NCBI GenBank assembly: GCA_900769275.1
Contig: CAAGGA010000029.1
Coordinates: 1 to 7,849 of the forward strand
DNA: 7,849 nucleotides
Direction: 5' to 3'
From: an uncultured Prevotella sp.
GTDB taxonomy: Bacteria; Bacteroidota; Bacteroidia; Bacteroidales; Bacteroidaceae
Shown here piece after piece: positions 6,750 to 7,849 of this stretch (the first letter of the stretch is position 1; every line of letters starts with the position of its first letter). The notes below the pieces were generated by a model. The model had not been told where the DNA came from, did not search any database, and saw nothing but the letters and a program-made list of their open reading frames with translations. Made by a program: the position numbers and the translations under genes.

Positions 6750-6793
6750 CTTTCCTCCTGAATGAATTGAAGACTGCAAGAATAGAATGATGA

Positions 6794-6825
6794 CTGAGGT
6801 CTCGCAAGTCTCAACTTCTTCGGTT
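6794..6825 (+). repeat. Dispersed repeat, family C (copy 3, short)
   Basis: It repeats 6634-6665 exactly 160 bases further on, with five changes. The hairpin is kept (TGAGGTCT-CGC-AAGTCTCA, 6795-6813): the fourth pair changed from A-T to G-C on both sides, the fifth from G-C to G-T, while the seventh pair is broken. It runs directly into element copy 4 at 6826. Confidence 0.7.
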
Positions 6826-6960
6826 GTAGTACCTGGTTGTCGGTTTTTGGTTTTAGGTTTTTGGTTGTGGGTTGGATTTGCTTTGGCTCCTGAGAACCCT
6901 CCATTAGACAAGCATTACCAACCCAAAACCTAAAACCAACAACCTACAACCTGATACTAC
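6826..6960 (+). repeat. Inverted-arm intergenic element, copy 4
   Basis: The arms 6826-6860 and 6926-6960 agree at 31 of 35 positions when one is inverted, including 14 perfect bases (TTGGTTTTAGGTTT). The ends are GTAGTACCTG and CTGATACTAC. The core at 6897-6915 matches 13 of 19 bases of copy 3, and similarity to copy 3 continues on both sides of the core in inverted orientation. The right end overlaps the radical SAM gene and supplies its TAG stop codon (6957-6959). Confidence 0.8.
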
Positions 6961-7823
6961 CCTTTCCTCTTCTTGCCTCTGAAACTGTTGCCTGCCAAGG
7001 CTGATTCGCAACCCTGGCACAGCGGCTCTGTGGCAGCGTGGTGACGGAACCCCTCGGTGATGGCACGGGCGCGTGGGGAGGAGAGAATCTCTTCGAGCGT
7101 CTGGTGGAGGAGGTTGCCGAGAATGATGTCTCCGTCGTGGTCGAGACAGCAGGGAACGAGGCTGCCGTCGGCAAGGATGCCTATCTGTGAACGCAGGGCT
7201 TTGCAGAAGTATTCCTGTCTGGCGGAGTGGGGAGTCTTTGCTCTTGCTGTAGTTTCCGGCCATTGGAATTTCCGGTCAAACTCGAGATATAGGTTTTCGC
7301 AGAGACGGAAGCCGTCGGGACGACAGTGCCATGGTCGGGGGATGAAGTCTTCGATGTGCTGCATCACATCCTCATTCTCGCTCTCTTTCCCTCCTTTGTT
7401 CCAGAGACGTAATACTATGCATACGCCTTGCGATGCCGCTTTTATGGCAAATTCCATAATCCGGTTCATGTAGATATTCAGTTCTCCCCTCGCATTGCTC
7501 TCATGAGAATGAAGGGATATCTGTATCTTGTGGGGACTGGTGTCGAGTAATGATAATGAGCGATGCAGCAGCGTGCCGTTTGTTGTCAGCACGGTCTTGA
7601 AGCCCTTTTTCTTTGCAATGGTGATAAAGTCGCACAGATTTGGGTGGAGGAGAGGTTCGCCCATGAGGTGGAAATAGAGAAAGTCTGCCTTGCCTTGCAG
7701 TTGGTCAGTAATGTGGTCAAACTCTTCTTGGCTCATCGTTCTCTTCTCCCTGCGGTGTTTGGGGCAGAAATCGCAGTCAAGGTTGCAGGAATTGGTTATC
7801 TCTATGTAGCAGCGGGAAAGCAT
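6957..7823 (-). CDS. Radical SAM protein with C-terminal SPASM-type domain
   Basis: The protein has 288 residues. The radical SAM cluster motif CNLDCDFC (C13, C17, C20) lies right at the N-terminus, followed by HLMGEPLLHP (52-61), the GE-type SAM-binding motif, and LTTNGTLL (79-86). The C-terminal part has C207, C225-C226 in LVPCCLDHDGDIILGN and C269-x2-C272, the cysteine pattern of a SPASM or Twitch auxiliary iron-sulfur cluster. Such proteins reductively cleave S-adenosylmethionine; many with SPASM domains modify peptides or proteins. No small precursor peptide gene or other maturation gene is near, so the substrate is unknown. Basic residues (RGKKRKG) end the chain. The ATG at 7823 is preceded on the minus strand by A/C repeat units, as for the other genes here. 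The stop codon TAG is part of repeat copy 4. Confidence 0.88.
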   Translation of the reverse strand: MLSRCYIEITNSCNLDCDFCPKHRREKRTMSQEEFDHITDQLQGKADFLYFHLMGEPLLHPNLCDFITIAKKKGFKTVLTTNGTLLHRSLSLLDTSPHKIQISLHSHESNARGELNIYMNRIMEFAIKAASQGVCIVLRLWNKGGKESENEDVMQHIEDFIPRPWHCRPDGFRLCENLYLEFDRKFQWPETTARAKTPHSARQEYFCKALRSQIGILADGSLVPCCLDHDGDIILGNLLHQTLEEILSSPRARAITEGFRHHAATEPLCQGCESALAGNSFRGKKRKG

Positions 7824-7849
7824 TTGGTTGTTTAGTTGTTTAGTTGTTC
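7824..7849 (-). repeat. Partial inverted-arm element, copy 5 (one arm only)
   Basis: TTTAGTTG-type octamers run from the radical SAM start codon to the window end. On the minus strand they read as CAACTAAA and CAACCAAA directly before the ATG, the same arm type as copies 1 and 2. Core and opposite arm would lie beyond the window. Confidence 0.65.

Noticed and set aside
6567..6761. Small plus-strand frame starting MLLFCCLFTAMSNAQ, looking like a signal peptide
   Set aside because: It starts inside the terminator stem and runs through dispersed repeats; the hydrophobic start comes from the T-rich terminator.
6957..7823. Radical SAM/SPASM gene as part of a peptide-modifying (RiPP) cluster
   Set aside because: No precursor-like small gene, recognition-domain protein, protease or exporter is next to it in the window; the DUF2795 protein is separated by a terminator and looks like a conserved housekeeping protein.

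Overview
The window looks like Bacteroidales DNA, most likely Prevotella or a near relative. Three things suggest this: promoters of the Bacteroidetes type (TTTG, about 19 bases, TAnnTTTG), start codons without Shine-Dalgarno sequences but with A/C-rich leaders, and a gene set typical of the group. That set is a Bacteroidetes-style Kdo transferase, a GluRS with the extra segment after KLSKR, a 7TM-HD phosphohydrolase, a 73-residue DUF2795 protein and a radical SAM/SPASM protein. The genus is inference; no rRNA or other marker is present.

Layout. Positions 1-296 are intergenic. They hold one copy of a dispersed repeat (1-55) and a palindromic element built from 22-bp units (117-214), which probably also terminates transcription. 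Positions 297-3084 carry a minus-strand pair, gltX then waaA, with one base between them, read from a promoter near 3188-3220. From 3395 the plus strand carries the 7TM-HD gene (to 5446) and a short methyltransferase-like relic (5560-6057), probably cotranscribed. A separate promoter at 6074-6103 drives the DUF2795 gene (6273-6494), which ends at a strong terminator (6533-6579). Positions 6580-6956 have no gene and are filled with repeats. A radical SAM/SPASM gene lies on the minus strand (6957-7823).

The genes are mostly housekeeping: lipid A-Kdo assembly, tRNA charging, and probable cyclic-di-AMP turnover. The unusual part is between them. Four intergenic elements (about 3283-3388, 5443-5549, 6118-6246, 6826-6960), and the start of a fifth at the right edge, share one design. 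Each has a G/T-rich left arm of 7-8-base tandem units, a conserved core of about 19 bases, and an A/C-rich right arm complementary to the left. All four complete or partial leaders of the genes right of 3300 end in such an A/C arm next to the ATG. Two elements supply the TAG stop codon of the neighbouring gene, and one begins about 15 bases after a promoter, so it forms the 5' leader almost exactly. A second repeat family, with a hairpin showing one compensatory change, occurs three times. I know of no description of these element families; that they are undescribed is not proven here.
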